NCBI RefSeq assembly: GCF_029689925.1 | Contig: NZ_CP121445.1 | Coordinates: forward strand, 2,783,001 to 2,847,000 | Source: Anaerocolumna sp. AGMB13025 | GTDB lineage: Bacteria > Bacillota > Clostridia > Lachnospirales > Lachnospiraceae | Direction of reading: 5' to 3' | Length of the DNA: 64,000 nucleotides | Shown: in pieces, positions 27,642 through 36,416 of the stretch | Numbering within the stretch: position 1 is the first letter of the stretch | Layout: each line of letters opens with the position of its first letter | The notes under the pieces: model-generated | Databases searched by the model: none | What the model was told of the DNA's origin: nothing | Seen by the model: the letters and a program-made list of their open reading frames with translations, nothing else | Translations under genes and position numbers: made by a program

Positions 27642-27674
27642 AAAACTGTCAGGTTACGACTTGACAGTTTTTTG
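27642..27674 (+). terminator. hairpin terminator
   Basis: AAACTGTCA (27643-27651) pairs with TGACAGTTT (27662-27670) and leads into a T run. Position fits the end of the HTH-DUF5680 transcript. Confidence 0.8.
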
Positions 27675-27813
27675 CTACTCTAGGAATAGATAGACATGCT
27701 GCGGGAGGCAGAATTGTTTCACAGGAGAAATCAAGTATATCAAAACAAAAAACTGCGAAGTTTGAATTAGAAATAATAAATAGTAGTAATTAAGTATTGA
27801 AGGAAGAAAAAAT

Positions 27814-27960
27814 ATGGTTTACTATTTGAGTATAAGAATTGAAAGATTTAATCTGTATTTGAAAGCCATATGCCTTTGCTCACCATTCAATATCAAAGAA
27901 AAGAAAATTCAGAGTAACTATGGCAAAGACCCAGATAATTCTCAGGAGGTGAAACATTGA
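27814..27960 (+). CDS. 48-residue small protein coupled to the next gene
   Basis: ATG 27814 has AAGGAAG at 27800-27806. It encodes 48 residues starting MVYYLSIRIERFNLYLKAIC, basic and hydrophobic first, then hydrophilic (NYGKDPDNSQEVKH). Its TGA (27958-27960) overlaps the TTG start of the next gene in TTGA, and the downstream ribosome site AGGAGGT lies inside its last codons. This is a classic coupled arrangement. No family is recognised. Confidence 0.5.
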   Translation: MVYYLSIRIERFNLYLKAICLCSPFNIKEKKIQSNYGKDPDNSQEVKH

Positions 27961-28361
27961 ATAAACTACTGGATTACGTACAGGAAAGAAAAAAACTATT
28001 CTGGTTTCTGACCATGTTCTTTATCGCTTTTACAGGCTGCTTTATGTTCCCATTAAGTAAATATCTGAATAACTTTACAGATTACTTTATCTATGTAATG
28101 TACATTATATACATAGGCTTATTATTGGTTGGTATCATAAAAAATAATCTAATAGCTGTATACCTATTAACCTTACTGTTTACCACAGTGGGAATCGGAA
28201 TACGCTACCTGATTGAATACGGTGAAGTATTTGTCAGCGAGAACTTCAATCTTCTCAATATCCTAACCTTTATCATTATATACCCCGCTTCCATAACACT
28301 GTATTACTATCTGTTTATAAAAATAATACCAGTAAAAAAAGACTTAAAAACAGATAAATAA
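27957..28361 (+). CDS. small four-helix membrane protein
   Basis: TTG start at 27957 with AGGAGGT at 27944-27950. The 134-residue product has four hydrophobic helices (about 14-32, 42-62, 66-86 and 101-124) and basic ends (QERKK, VKKDLKTDK). There is no signal peptidase site and no recognisable family motif. It is probably co-translated with the 48-residue gene before it. Function unknown. Confidence 0.65.
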   Translation: MNKLLDYVQERKKLFWFLTMFFIAFTGCFMFPLSKYLNNFTDYFIYVMYIIYIGLLLVGIIKNNLIAVYLLTLLFTTVGIGIRYLIEYGEVFVSENFNLLNILTFIIIYPASITLYYYLFIKIIPVKKDLKTDK

Positions 28362-28490
28362 AAGAAAACTAAATGGAAATTAAAAGTTATAAACAATCCA
28401 AAAGTATAAAACAAACAGACAATCCCCAAAAGTTAATTTACCCTTCGATACATTAATATCTCTTACAAAAGAATTAGTAATCCTACAATT

Positions 28491-28550
28491 AGCAAACCAT
28501 AAATCAGCAAACCATAAATCAGCAAACCATAAATCAGTAAACCCTAAATC
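28491..28550. repeat. four tandem 15-bp repeats, pentapeptide-like on the minus strand
   Basis: Units of AGCAAACCATAAATC, the last with two changes. On the minus strand the frame 28562-28380 reads ADLGF-TDLWF-ADLWF-ADLWF-ANCRI, which matches the A(D/N)LxF pattern of pentapeptide-repeat proteins. It has only a TTG start without a ribosome site, so it may be a fragment of such a gene or chance. Confidence 0.7.
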
Positions 28551-28575
28551 AGCTTTGCTCAAAGACTAATATAAA

Positions 28576-28792
28576 ATGGGGGAGGACCCGGTGTAAGAAC
28601 AGTGAATTGAAAGAATCCGTTCTGTTTCTTATGCTTTCTTCTTCGTGCCAACTGCTGCAGAGCAATCTGTCTGAGAAAAGTGCATAGCACTTTTTGAGTT
28701 ATTGCTCTGCAGCAGTGTTCTAAACGAAGAAGAAAGCATTAGAAACATTCGGATTCTTTCCTGAACTGTACTTACACCGGGTCCTCCCCCAT
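28576..28792. repeat. 217-bp near-perfect foldback (inverted repeat)
   Basis: Arms of about 106 bases meet at a 3-base loop (centre near 28685). The ends are ATGGGGGAGGACCCGGTGTA (28576-28595) and its complement (28773-28792). The middle is built of long matching blocks such as AAAGAATCCG, ATGCTTTCTTCTTCGT and CTGCTGCAGAGCAAT, with small bulges. The innermost stem is AAAAGTGC/GCACTTTT. No ORF. It could be a MITE-like element or a long hairpin RNA; no target-site duplication is evident. Confidence 0.9.
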
Positions 28793-28819
28793 ATCAACAA
28801 ACCTCCCAGCAAAGCGTCC

Positions 28820-28868
28820 GTCATAATATCCTAAAAAATCATTGTCATAATATCCTAAAAAAATCATT
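28820..28868. repeat. two direct 24/25-bp repeats
   Basis: GTCATAATATCCTAAAAAAT followed by CATT at 28820-28843, repeated with one extra A at 28844-28868. It lies between the foldback and recN; function unknown. Confidence 0.85.
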
Positions 28869-28975
28869 TGCGCTTCCAGAAACAATATGTTAAAATAACA
28901 ACAGAACATATGTTTACAAAGCTTGGAGAAGCTGATAATTGTTTGTCTATACGGATAAACGATAGGAGGAACTGA

Positions 28976-30658
28976 ATGTTACTTAACTTACATGTAAAAA
29001 ATTTTGCAATCATTGACGAGGTAGATGTAACTTTTAAAGATAATCTTAACATACTGACCGGTGAAACAGGAGCCGGAAAATCAATCATAATCGGTTCGGT
29101 CAATGTCGCTTTAGGAGGCAAAATATCCAAGGATATAATACGAAAAGGGGCAGATTATGCCCTGGTGGAATTACTATTCCAGATAGAAGACGAACACACA
29201 CTAAAAGTACTAAGTGACATGGATTTACCTGCGGAAGACGGACAAGTCATCATAAGCAGGCGGATTATGAATAATAAGAGCATCTGCAAGATCAACGGAC
29301 AAAGCGTAACAGCCGGAATATTAAAAGAAGTAGCAGGACTTCTGATTGACATACACGGTCAGCATGAGCATCAATCGCTGCTGTATAAAGAAAAACATTT
29401 AGAAATCGTAGACAGGTTTGCAAAGAACACCCTTGGAGACCTTAAAAAGCAATTAGAGGCTGAATATAAAGAATACATAACCCTTCGCAATAAACTAAGT
29501 GAATTAAAAATAGATGAAGATAAGAGACTTCGGGAAATTTCATTTTTGGAATATGAAATCAACGAGATAAAAACCGCCGCCTTAAAGACCGGTGAAGACG
29601 AGATACTGTCAGCAGAATATAAAAAGCTCTCCAATGCCAAAATTATTGCAGAAGGACTAAATAATGTATATGATTGGATGAGCTATCAGATCACGGATTC
29701 TGCCGGTGATAATATCGGAAGATCGGTAAAACAGCTGATGAAGCTTACGGAGTATGATGACTCACTTTCCGGTCTTTATAATCAGATTATTGATATTGAG
29801 ACCCTGGTCAATGATTTTAACAGGGATTTATCCGAATATACGGCAGATATGAATAACCATGAAGATGATTTATCTTTAACGGAACAACGCCTTAATTTAA
29901 TCAATCATCTAAAATCAAAATATGGCAGTACTTTAGAGGACATCCTAAAATATTGCGATAACAGTGAAGATAAGCTATCCCAGTATAATAATTACGAAGA
30001 AACTATGGCTGCACTGGCAAAACAACTGGAGCTAAAAGAGAATAAACTAAAAGAGCTCTCAGGTAAATTATCTTCTATACGTAAGGAGAAGGCGGCAGAA
30101 CTGACTGCGAAGATGAGGGAAGCTTTGATTGATCTTAATTTTATTGATGTTAAGTTTGAGATGGTATTTAATGAGATTGGGCATTTTACTGCCGGTGGTA
30201 TTGATGATGCCGAATTCTTAATTTCAACAAATCCCGGAGAGGAAATAAAACCCTTGTCAAAAGTGGCCTCCGGAGGTGAATTATCGAGAGTTATGCTGGC
30301 TATTAAATCGGTTTTAGCTGATAAAGATGAGATTGAAACTCTGATCTTTGACGAAATCGATGTAGGGGTCAGCGGCAGGACAGCGCAAAAAGTGTCTGAG
30401 AAACTATCTATGATAGCCGGAACCCATCAGGTTCTTTGTATCACCCATCTGCCTCAGATAGCTGCTATGGCTGATTCTCATTACATTATCGAAAAAACCA
30501 CAGATGGTATTACTACCAAAACTTCAATAAGAAATTTAAAGGAAAAAGAATCCATAGATGAGATTGCCAGAATCTTAGGCGGCGCAGTAATTACCGAAAC
30601 CGTAATGCAAAGTGCGAAAGAAATGAAAGAATTGGCAAAAACAACTAAAAAATACTAG
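28976..30658 (+). CDS. recN: DNA repair protein RecN
   Basis: A 560-residue SMC-like ATPase of normal RecN length. Walker A is at 29-36 (GETGAGKS), with long coiled coils on both sides of the middle (about 155-365). The signature SGGELSRVMLAI is at about 430-441 and Walker B LIFDEIDVGVSG at about 456-467. RecN gathers and protects double-strand break ends in recombinational repair. AGGAGGA lies before the ATG. The order recN - spoIVB - spo0A is the classic clostridial/bacillar arrangement, and a terminator closes recN. Confidence 0.95.
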   Translation: MLLNLHVKNFAIIDEVDVTFKDNLNILTGETGAGKSIIIGSVNVALGGKISKDIIRKGADYALVELLFQIEDEHTLKVLSDMDLPAEDGQVIISRRIMNNKSICKINGQSVTAGILKEVAGLLIDIHGQHEHQSLLYKEKHLEIVDRFAKNTLGDLKKQLEAEYKEYITLRNKLSELKIDEDKRLREISFLEYEINEIKTAALKTGEDEILSAEYKKLSNAKIIAEGLNNVYDWMSYQITDSAGDNIGRSVKQLMKLTEYDDSLSGLYNQIIDIETLVNDFNRDLSEYTADMNNHEDDLSLTEQRLNLINHLKSKYGSTLEDILKYCDNSEDKLSQYNNYEETMAALAKQLELKENKLKELSGKLSSIRKEKAAELTAKMREALIDLNFIDVKFEMVFNEIGHFTAGGIDDAEFLISTNPGEEIKPLSKVASGGELSRVMLAIKSVLADKDEIETLIFDEIDVGVSGRTAQKVSEKLSMIAGTHQVLCITHLPQIAAMADSHYIIEKTTDGITTKTSIRNLKEKESIDEIARILGGAVITETVMQSAKEMKELAKTTKKY

Positions 30659-30706
30659 TTTTAAATCAAATTAAATAGGGATACTATCAAAAAATAGATA
30701 GTCATT

Positions 30707-30739
30707 AAAAGATATACACAATTGTTGTATATCTTTTTT
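30707..30739 (+). terminator. recN terminator
   Basis: AAAAGATATACA (30707-30718) pairs with TGTATATCTTTT (about 30726-30737) and is followed by more T. Confidence 0.85.
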
Positions 30740-30865
30740 TGCGCTATAAAGGGCAGTTTTTATGAATAAGAAAAATAATTTATTGTCCGTTTAAATTAAA
30801 TATAAGGTGCAGATACTGTTATTATGACTGTTTGACTACAGAAAGCCGAAAGATGGGAGTAAACT

Positions 30866-32155
30866 ATGCATAGAAAATCTGTATATCGTAAAATTCTAAT
30901 TTTGATATTATGTGTAAATATCGCAGTTCTTATATTTTTCACTTATAAAGAGATAGATGACAGGATACCGGATAAGATCAAAATTATGGTAGGAGAGAAT
31001 GAAGATTTCAATTTCAATCTACCTTTTCAGGGACATTTTATAAGTGATAATGTAGATGTAATAAGTGTTAATAATAAAACGGTACCAACGGATCAAATCA
31101 AGCTGGACTTAAATAAACCCTTTTCGTTAAAATCAACGAAAACCGGACAATATAAAATTAATCTAAAATTATTTGGTTTTCTTAATTTTAAACAGGTAGA
31201 ACTGGGGGTAATCAATACCACGGAATTGCTGCCCATTGGAAGTCCCATAGGAATATATGTAGAGACTGATGGGGTTATGGTACTTGGTACAGGTGTAATT
31301 AACGCAGCGGATGGTTTGAACTATGAACCTGCTTTAAACAAAATAAAATCCGGCGATTATATAACTGCAATTAATAATAAAACCATCCGTAACAAAGAAG
31401 AGTTAATAAAAGAAATACAAGCTTGCGGCGGCAAAGATATCAAAGTAGATGTTAGAAGGGATGAAAAAGATGTACAGTACAGCATATCTCCTGTTAAGAC
31501 AGCAGACGGGGAATATAAAATAGGTGCCTGGATCAGGGATAATACCCAGGGTATCGGTACATTGACATTTGTAACCCAGAATGGGGAATTTGGAGCACTG
31601 GGCCATGGAATTACAGATATTGATACGAGTCTCATTATGGAGATTAACCGGGGATTCCTCTATTCGGCAGATATTATGACGATTGTAAAGGGCAGAAAGG
31701 ATGCACCTGGTGAGTTGATCGGACTAATCAATCAAAATGAAAAAAGTAAAATAGGAAATATTCTGAAAAATACGAATCAGGGGATTTTCGGAACGATAAG
31801 TAATAATTATAGTTTAGTCAGTAAAAAAGGCTATATGCCCATAGGTTTAAAACAAGAGGTCAGAGTGGGACCGGCTACTATACTCAGTTGTGTGAATAAT
31901 GAAGTAAAGGAATATAAAATTGAAATTGAAAAAATAGACATCAATAGTTCAAGCCCAAATAAGGGTATGGTAATTCGTATTGTGGATGAGGATTTAATAA
32001 ATTTGACCGGCGGTATTGTACAAGGCATGAGCGGCAGTCCGATCTTACAGAATGGAAAAATCATAGGTGCCGTTACTCACGTATTTATACAGGATTCTAC
32101 CAAAGGTTACGGTACATTTATAGAAAATATGATTAATAATCTGGAAGAAAAATAA
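30866..32155 (+). CDS. spoIVB: SpoIVB serine peptidase
   Basis: A 429-residue sporulation protease (family S55). An N-terminal membrane helix (about 10-27) exports it to the intermembrane space of the developing spore. A PDZ domain covers about 120-215 (GDYITAINNKTIRNKEELIKEI). The S55 domain has the catalytic His in GALGHGITD (about 242) and the Ser in GMSGSPIL (about 388). It signals activation of pro-sigma-K by cleaving the SpoIVFA inhibitor. GGGAG is the ribosome site. Lies upstream of spo0A as in Bacillus. No clear sigma-F/G promoter could be read. Confidence 0.94.
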   Translation: MHRKSVYRKILILILCVNIAVLIFFTYKEIDDRIPDKIKIMVGENEDFNFNLPFQGHFISDNVDVISVNNKTVPTDQIKLDLNKPFSLKSTKTGQYKINLKLFGFLNFKQVELGVINTTELLPIGSPIGIYVETDGVMVLGTGVINAADGLNYEPALNKIKSGDYITAINNKTIRNKEELIKEIQACGGKDIKVDVRRDEKDVQYSISPVKTADGEYKIGAWIRDNTQGIGTLTFVTQNGEFGALGHGITDIDTSLIMEINRGFLYSADIMTIVKGRKDAPGELIGLINQNEKSKIGNILKNTNQGIFGTISNNYSLVSKKGYMPIGLKQEVRVGPATILSCVNNEVKEYKIEIEKIDINSSSPNKGMVIRIVDEDLINLTGGIVQGMSGSPILQNGKIIGAVTHVFIQDSTKGYGTFIENMINNLEEK

Positions 32156-32644
32156 TACTATTAATATATCGACGGGAAACTGGAAAATTCTTTCAAATGG
32201 GATAAATTTACACAGCAAAGTTAGAGCTATTAACAATTTATTTATTTAAAACATTTATATTATATGGAAATCAACCGAAATACAAAACATTATTGTCGTA
32301 AATTGCGATAAGAAACAATTGATAATATGGAAATAAATGTATATAATGCAGATATGGTAAGTTTTTACAAAAGTTTGGATATCAGAATTCATGGATGGTG
32401 CTAATTCATAAATAATTATGTAAAAGCTCACCCTATTTGCAGATATAATCTAAAGTATTGTAAAATAATTGGTAAATAATATGGAAAATATTGACTTAAA
32501 CAACAATACGAGGTATAATGTAGTACATGGTGGGCAAAATTCGTGAATTTATGTAACAATAATAAACCGGAAGGAGGAAAGTAAAAATCAATTTTAAAGT
32601 AATATATCAAAACCGTAACAGGTAATATTTTGGGAGGAATCAAA
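32156..32644. other. 489-base spo0A upstream region
   Basis: No gene. No clear spoIVB terminator was found. TTGTCGTA at 32293-32300 resembles a 0A box (TGTCGAA) but is imperfect. A strong sigma-A promoter lies at 32491-32519, leaving a 5' leader of about 120 bases before the GTG. Confidence 0.5.
32491..32519 (+). promoter_or_regulatory. sigma-A promoter of spo0A
   Basis: TTGACT (32491-32496), a 17-base spacer and perfect TATAAT (32514-32519). Confidence 0.85.
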
Positions 32645-33448
32645 GTGGGTAAGATTAATGTAGCAATTGTAGACGATAATGAAAGAATCGTAAAATTATT
32701 AGAAGAAATTTTAAAGGGTGATTCAGACATTGAGGTAGTAGGGACCTCTGAAAATGGAATTGACGCTCTGGAAATGATCAAAGAAAAGAAACCAGATGTT
32801 GTACTTCTGGATTTAATTATGCCTAAGCTTGATGGATTAGGCGTTATGGAAAAAGTAAGATTAGATGAGTCTTATAAAAAAACACCAGCGTTTATAGTGA
32901 TAACAGCTATTGGACAAGAAGGAGTTACCGAAAATGCATTTGAACTTGGTGCCAGCTACTATATCATGAAACCTTTCGATAATAATATGGTATTGACTAG
33001 GATTAAACAAGTCAGAGGTGATTTACATAATAATAAGTTAATTGAAAACCACCGTGTTAGCGCATATGAAAACAAAGATGATTATAAAGAAAGAAATCTT
33101 GAATCCGATGTTACTAACATAATACACGAAATCGGTGTTCCGGCTCACATTAAGGGATATCAATATTTAAGAGATGCAATTATGATGTCTGTTAATGATA
33201 ATGAGATGCTCAATTCAATTACTAAATTATTATATCCATCCATAGCCAAAAGGCATAAAACAACACCAAGCCGTGTGGAGAGGGCAATCCGCCATGCAAT
33301 TGAAGTGGCTTGGAGCAGGGGAAAGATGGATACCATCGATGAATTATTTGGATATACAGTAAGCAACGGCAAAGGGAAACCTACTAATTCTGAATTTGTA
33401 GCTTTAATCGCTGATAAAATTAGATTGGAATATAAATTGAGAGCATAA
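32645..33448 (+). CDS. spo0A: sporulation master regulator Spo0A
   Basis: GTG start at 32645 with GGGAGGA at 32632-32638; the upstream TTG overlaps this ribosome site and is rejected. The 267-residue protein has an N-terminal receiver (Asp10-Asp11, acceptor Asp56 in [16 protein letters not shown] Lys) and the unique Spo0A DNA-binding domain. The recognition region is [20 protein letters not shown], followed by ...[19 protein letters not shown]. When phosphorylated it starts sporulation. Intact; this supports a spore-forming host. Confidence 0.96.
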   Translation: MGKINVAIVDDNERIVKLLEEILKGDSDIEVVGTSENGIDALEMIKEKKPDVVLLDLIMPKLDGLGVMEKVRLDESYKKTPAFIVITAIGQEGVTENAFELGASYYIMKPFDNNMVLTRIKQVRGDLHNNKLIENHRVSAYENKDDYKERNLESDVTNIIHEIGVPAHIKGYQYLRDAIMMSVNDNEMLNSITKLLYPSIAKRHKTTPSRVERAIRHAIEVAWSRGKMDTIDELFGYTVSNGKGKPTNSEFVALIADKIRLEYKLRA

Positions 33449-33481
33449 TTGCAATTAATTATATAGTCTGTTGTTATATAT

Positions 33482-33524
33482 AAGCCTGTTTTAAAGGTAA
33501 ATAAGCCTTTAAGACAGGCTTTAT
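33482..33524 (+). terminator. spo0A terminator
   Basis: AAGCCTGT (33482-33489) pairs with ACAGGCTT (about 33514-33521), with an inner AAAGG/CCTTT stem and a T-rich tail. Confidence 0.8.
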
Positions 33525-33639
33525 TACGGTTTAAATCATTGCAAAAGAAATATGTCTTTTATACTTTTATAAATAATAAGTATAAGGTATAATTAATATG
33601 ATAATTCTATGATTGTATGATGAACAGGAGGGTAATTGA

Positions 33640-35076
33640 ATGAAGAAAGTATTATATGCGGCTTCAGAATGCGTTCCATTTATTAAAACCGGAGGCTTGG
33701 CAGATGTAGTTGGTTCCTTGCCAGGATATATAAACAAGGAAAAATATGATATACGGGTGATTTTACCGAATTATCAGGTGATTCCTGAAAAATTTAAGGA
33801 AAATATGGTTAAAAAAACACATTTTTACATGGATTTATCCTGGAGAAATCAATATGTTGGCATACTGGAAACTCAGTATTGCGGTATTACGTATTATTTT
33901 ATTGATAATGAATTTTACTTTACCGGTCATACACCTTATGGAAATATATATGAAGATATTGAAAAATTCGCTTTCTTTTGTAAAGCCTGTCTTTGCGCCC
34001 TGCCGGTCCTTGACTTTAAACCTGATATCATACATTGCCATGACTGGCAGACCGGATTACTGCCGGTTTATTTAAAAGACAAATTCCTGGAGAATGAATT
34101 CTACAGCGGTATGAAAGCTGTTATGACAATACATAACCTAAAATTTCAGGGGGTATGGGATATGAAAACTGTAAAGGATATTACAGGACTCTCAGATTAT
34201 TATTTCACTCCGGATAAATTAGAGGCATATGGCAGCGCAAATTATCTAAAAGGCGGAATTGTATATTCCGATTGCGTTACCACAGTAAGTAATACTTATG
34301 CGGAGGAGATTAAGACCCCTTTTTACGGAGAAGGTCTTGATGGACTGATGAGAGCCAGGAGCAATGTACTGTCTGGTATCGTCAATGGAATAGATTATGA
34401 AGAATATAACCCCGAAGATGATAATTTTATATACCATAAATTCAGTGCCAGAAATTTCAGGAAAGAGAAAATAAAAAATAAACGGGCCTTGCAAGCAGAG
34501 CTGGGTCTGGAGGTCAATGATAAAAAGTTCATGATAGGAATTGTATCAAGACTAACAGATCAGAAAGGTTTTGACTTAATTGACTACGTAATCGAAGAAC
34601 TATGTTCGGAGGATACTCAGTTGGTAATTCTTGGCACAGGAGAGCAAAAATATGAGAATCTGTTCCGTCACTTTGCTTGGAAGTATGGTGACAGGGTGTC
34701 TGCCAATATTTATTATTCCGATGAAAAAGCTCATAAAATCTATAGTGCCTGTGATGCCTTTTTAATGCCATCTCTCTTTGAACCCTGCGGCTTAAGCCAG
34801 CTGATTAGTCTTCGATACGGTACGGTTCCTATTGTCAGGGAAACGGGAGGACTTAAGGATACGGTGGAACCTTATAATGAATTTGATAATACTGGTACCG
34901 GTTTTAGTTTTACAAATTATAATGCTCATGAGATGTTAGCAGTTATACGTTATGCAAAAAATATTTATTTTAACAAAAAAAGAGAATGGAATAAAATAAT
35001 AGACAGAGGAATGACGAAAGACTTTTCCTGGAATAATTCTGCCAAACTTTATGAAGAGTTATATGACAAACTATAA
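33640..35076 (+). CDS. glgA: glycogen synthase (ADP-glucose)
   Basis: A 478-residue GT5 enzyme. The ADP-glucose-binding KTGGLADV is at residues 16-23, the HDWQTGLLP segment at about 134-142, VSRLTDQKG at about 306-314, and the catalytic C-terminal PSLFEPCGLSQLISLRYG at about 376-393 with RETGGLKDTV. It adds ADP-glucose to glycogen chains. CAGGAGG precedes the ATG. Other glycogen genes are absent nearby; it is a single gene between spo0A and coat genes. Many spore formers build a glycogen-like reserve (granulose) before sporulation, so the place next to spo0A is suggestive only. Confidence 0.94.
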   Translation: MKKVLYAASECVPFIKTGGLADVVGSLPGYINKEKYDIRVILPNYQVIPEKFKENMVKKTHFYMDLSWRNQYVGILETQYCGITYYFIDNEFYFTGHTPYGNIYEDIEKFAFFCKACLCALPVLDFKPDIIHCHDWQTGLLPVYLKDKFLENEFYSGMKAVMTIHNLKFQGVWDMKTVKDITGLSDYYFTPDKLEAYGSANYLKGGIVYSDCVTTVSNTYAEEIKTPFYGEGLDGLMRARSNVLSGIVNGIDYEEYNPEDDNFIYHKFSARNFRKEKIKNKRALQAELGLEVNDKKFMIGIVSRLTDQKGFDLIDYVIEELCSEDTQLVILGTGEQKYENLFRHFAWKYGDRVSANIYYSDEKAHKIYSACDAFLMPSLFEPCGLSQLISLRYGTVPIVRETGGLKDTVEPYNEFDNTGTGFSFTNYNAHEMLAVIRYAKNIYFNKKREWNKIIDRGMTKDFSWNNSAKLYEELYDKL

Positions 35077-35089
35077 AAACAGAAATTAA

Positions 35090-35345
35090 ACCATAATAAT
35101 ATAACTGAAAAATGTGTATAACTATATAAACTTAAACTGAAAAATACATATAACCATAATAAATATAAACTGGAAAAATACATATAACCGAATAAATAAT
35201 ACTAAAAAATACATATAAGTATAAAAAACGAACTGAAAAATATATAAGCATAATAAAAGTTAACCGGTAAATGTATTTAACCATAATAAATATAATCCCA
35301 GAAATACTGTAAATATAAGTTTTAAACTGGAAAATACTGAATGCT
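35090..35345. repeat. degenerate AT-rich tandem repeats after glgA
   Basis: About six degraded copies, 35-50 bases apart, of a unit like AACTGAAAAATACATATAAC followed by CATAATAAATAT. They fill most of the 429-base gap 35077-35505. No ORF and no strong hairpin. Confidence 0.7.
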
Positions 35346-35505
35346 TTACAAATAACTATAAACAGATTATCTGAATAATAAATTCACTCCTTAGAGATAA
35401 TAACTTTTAGGTAACTGCTTAATGATTTATATTTGATTTCAATCATAATTCATACTTCATTCTGCAATTATCCGTATTATTTTGAGTAAAAAGGAGGAAA
35501 TTTAA

Positions 35506-35691
35506 ATGAGTAATATATCAGAAATGGAACTGCAGAATTTAAGACATCTTTTATTATTTAGTGAAACGGATAAGGAAAAATACAAAACCTATGCAGAAAA
35601 CTGCACAGACCCGTATGTAAAACAATTTTTCCAAAAAGAAGCTCAGTCGGCAGAGCAGAAGAAACAGACCTTAATACAATTCTTAAAATAG
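35506..35691 (+). CDS. small spore-coat-associated protein
   Basis: A 61-residue acidic helical protein (MSNISEMELQNLRHLLLFSE, then ending AEQKKQTLIQFLK) with AAGGAGG before the ATG. It lies 12 bases upstream of the CotF-like gene. Proteins of this size and composition regularly precede CotF-like genes in clostridia and seem to be a short relative of the same helical fold. The link to the coat is inferred from that pairing. Confidence 0.65.
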   Translation: MSNISEMELQNLRHLLLFSETDKEKYKTYAENCTDPYVKQFFQKEAQSAEQKKQTLIQFLK

Positions 35692-35703
35692 GAGGTTAGC
35701 ATA

Positions 35704-36015
35704 ATGCAAGAGCAAGTAATGGTCACAGATGCTTTAAATTCAATTAATTCAGGTTTAAAAAGTTTAGCAGATATGATAGCCCAGACAGATAATCAGGAAT
35801 TAAGACAGACATTACAAAAATTCCGTAATGAAGGTGAAACCTGTCAGTTTGAGCTTTATACTATTGCAAAAAGTAAAAATTATTATCAACCCTCACAAAA
35901 GGCGACTCAGGATGAGATAATGAATGTGAAAAATTTCGTGAACAGCCAGGGAGGACAATCTGGTATGTCAGGACAATCCGGAATGACCGGTCAGGGTCAT
36001 GGAAGCATGAGATAA
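35704..36015 (+). CDS. CotF-like spore coat protein
   Basis: A 103-residue protein with the CotF family's central helix pair: VTDALNSINSGLKSLADMIA, then QTDNQELRQTLQKFRNE and TIAKSKNYYQP. The tail is Gly/Ser/Gln/Met-rich with repeats of GQSGM. It is probably deposited in the outer spore layers. AGGAGG precedes the start and a hairpin follows, so it forms a two-gene unit with the 61-residue gene. A sporulation sigma-factor promoter is expected upstream, but no reliable match was found. Confidence 0.8.
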   Translation: MQEQVMVTDALNSINSGLKSLADMIAQTDNQELRQTLQKFRNEGETCQFELYTIAKSKNYYQPSQKATQDEIMNVKNFVNSQGGQSGMSGQSGMTGQGHGSMR

Positions 36016-36039
36016 AAAATAAGTAAACCTTGAAATAAA

Positions 36040-36093
36040 GAATTGGAATCACACTCTTACTGTACGACAGTAGGAGTGTAATGTCCAATTTTT
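36040..36093 (+). terminator. coat operon terminator
   Basis: ACACTCTTACTGT (36051-36063) pairs with ACAGTAGGAGTGT (36067-36079), enclosed by AATTGGA/TCCAATT, then T5. Confidence 0.85.
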
Positions 36094-36416
36094 ATAACCG
36101 GACTCAATTTTGGCAAAGACATTTTAAGGCTTCGGAGATATGATTTTTAAAAGAAAATGTTTACAGATATATTGCACAAAGAAACTCTTTAGAAGTAATT
36201 AAAACTGCTGATTCTATTAATATTCCATGAATTTGCATTTTCTACTTGAAATTTCATTTTAAAAAAGGTAAAATAAGATAGTGTTTGAGAAAAATTTGTC
36301 AATCATATAATTGATTAATAGCTGTCTTTTATACATAAATTGTATCTACAGCTTTTTAATTATGTAAAAAGTCGGACAGCATATTATAAAATTTAACAAT
36401 TAGGAGGAATTATAAC
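36094..36416. other. 323-base gapA upstream region
   Basis: No gene. TTGAGA (36285-36290) and TATAAT (36306-36311) have a short 15-base spacer and are only a candidate gap promoter. AATTAGGAGG before 36417 is the ribosome site. Confidence 0.45.

Larger units (their letters stand above)
28362..28975. other. 614-base repeat-rich intergenic region
   Basis: No convincing gene. In order it holds a 15-base tandem repeat (28491-28550), a 217-base foldback (28576-28792) and a 24/25-base direct repeat (28820-28868), then the recN ribosome site. This is the most structured non-coding region of the window. Confidence 0.8.

Noticed and set aside
28576..28792. Ordinary rho-independent terminator
   Set aside because: Arms of about 106 bases, no T run at the end, and about 215 bases past the nearest plus-strand stop; too large for a terminator.
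30840..30865. Fourth copy of the SD-hairpin element before spoIVB
   Set aside because: Only AGATGGGAGT is shared; no hairpin and no ATCCTGATT precede it.
32293..32300. 0A box upstream of spo0A
   Set aside because: TTGTCGTA only partly matches TGTCGAA and lies far from the strong promoter; not listed as a site.
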